From assembly GCA_013214975.1 (NCBI GenBank), contig JABSPR010000183.1, positions 1 through 5,899 of the forward strand: a stretch of 5,899 nt of DNA. The letters run 5' to 3'. The notes below the pieces were generated by a model, which searched no databases, had not been told where the DNA came from, and saw nothing but the letters and a program-made list of their open reading frames with translations. Shown piece after piece: positions 5,833 through 5,899 of this stretch; position 1 is the stretch's first letter; every line of letters starts with the position of its first letter. The position numbers and the translations under genes were made by a program. The DNA is from Flavobacteriales bacterium. GTDB lineage: Bacteria > Bacteroidota > Bacteroidia > DT-38.

Positions 5833-5899
5833 AATATGCTTCGTCAGCTTTCTTAAATGGGAAAACGATACTCTACCCAACGGATACAATTTGGGGGAT
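5820..5899 (+). CDS. Sua5/YciO/YrdC-type L-threonylcarbamoyladenylate synthase, 5' part only
   Basis: An ATG at 5820-5822 opens a frame running off the right edge after 26 codons, starting MQEIEYASSAFLNG and reaching ILYPTDTIWGI. The (L/Y)PTDT(I/V)WG stretch is the N-terminal signature of the Sua5/YrdC family, which makes threonylcarbamoyl-AMP from threonine, bicarbonate and ATP for the t6A37 modification of ANN-decoding tRNAs. The start lies inside the last codons of the glycosyltransferase gene in another frame (13-nt overlap), which suggests coupled translation. Only about a seventh of the expected protein is visible, so TsaC, Sua5 or YciO subtype cannot be decided and no gene symbol is given. 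Confidence 0.85.
   Translation, partial: MQEIEYASSAFLNGKTILYPTDTIWG

Noticed and set aside
1..5899. Mobile element, defence island or CRISPR content
   Set aside because: No transposase, integrase, direct-repeat array, tRNA-edge duplication or toxin-antitoxin pair was seen; all identifiable genes are housekeeping or conserved Bacteroidota genes with matching composition.

Overview
The window looks like chromosomal core sequence from an AT-rich member of the Bacteroidota (Bacteroidetes). Evidence for this is the folP-cdaA pair beside a DUF1599 gene, the ruvX-def-TPR-lipoprotein cluster, Bacteroidota-style protein signatures (GGYSSRP in FolP, a long C-terminal tail on peptide deformylase, a C-terminal SPEELLKSFE stretch in the TPR protein), and the near absence of well-spaced Shine-Dalgarno sites. 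A marine Cytophagales-type genome would fit, but rank below phylum is a guess. No mobile element, tRNA, rRNA, CRISPR array or phage gene was seen, and no gene-free stretch exceeds about 110 bases.

Layout: (1) 1-516, minus strand, a DUF1599 protein built from two tandem domains, cut by the left edge. (2) After a 48-bp divergent spacer, a plus-strand pair: folP (dihydropteroate synthase, 565-1431) and cdaA (membrane diadenylate cyclase, 1434-2210), 2 nt apart. (3) A convergent minus-strand operon read right to left: ruvX (3336-3752), def (2765-3325) and a TPR lipoprotein (2207-2761), with gaps of 10 and 3 nt. The last gene meets cdaA tail to tail, and one TTAA supplies both stop codons. (4) After a second divergent spacer, a plus-strand run: dapD (3864-4679), a GT4 glycosyltransferase (4696-5832) and the first 26 codons of a Sua5/YrdC-type threonylcarbamoyl-AMP synthase (from 5820), which overlaps the glycosyltransferase by 13 nt.

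The genes are mostly housekeeping: folate synthesis, c-di-AMP signalling, N-terminal formyl removal from new proteins, Holliday-junction/rRNA processing, lysine/diaminopimelate (peptidoglycan precursor) synthesis, and tRNA t6A modification. Less understood are the duplicated DUF1599 protein, the TPR lipoprotein and the glycosyltransferase of unknown acceptor. Four of nine genes appear to use non-ATG starts (folP GTG, def GTG, ruvX TTG, glycosyltransferase GTG). The longest dapD frame carries a leucine-rich leader that is probably untranslated; the family start is at 3864.

I looked for an undescribed system and did not find a convincing one. The best leads are the unequal degeneration of the two DUF1599 domains, the folate/c-di-AMP pairing without a visible cdaR, and the unstudied lipoprotein in the ruvX-def operon.
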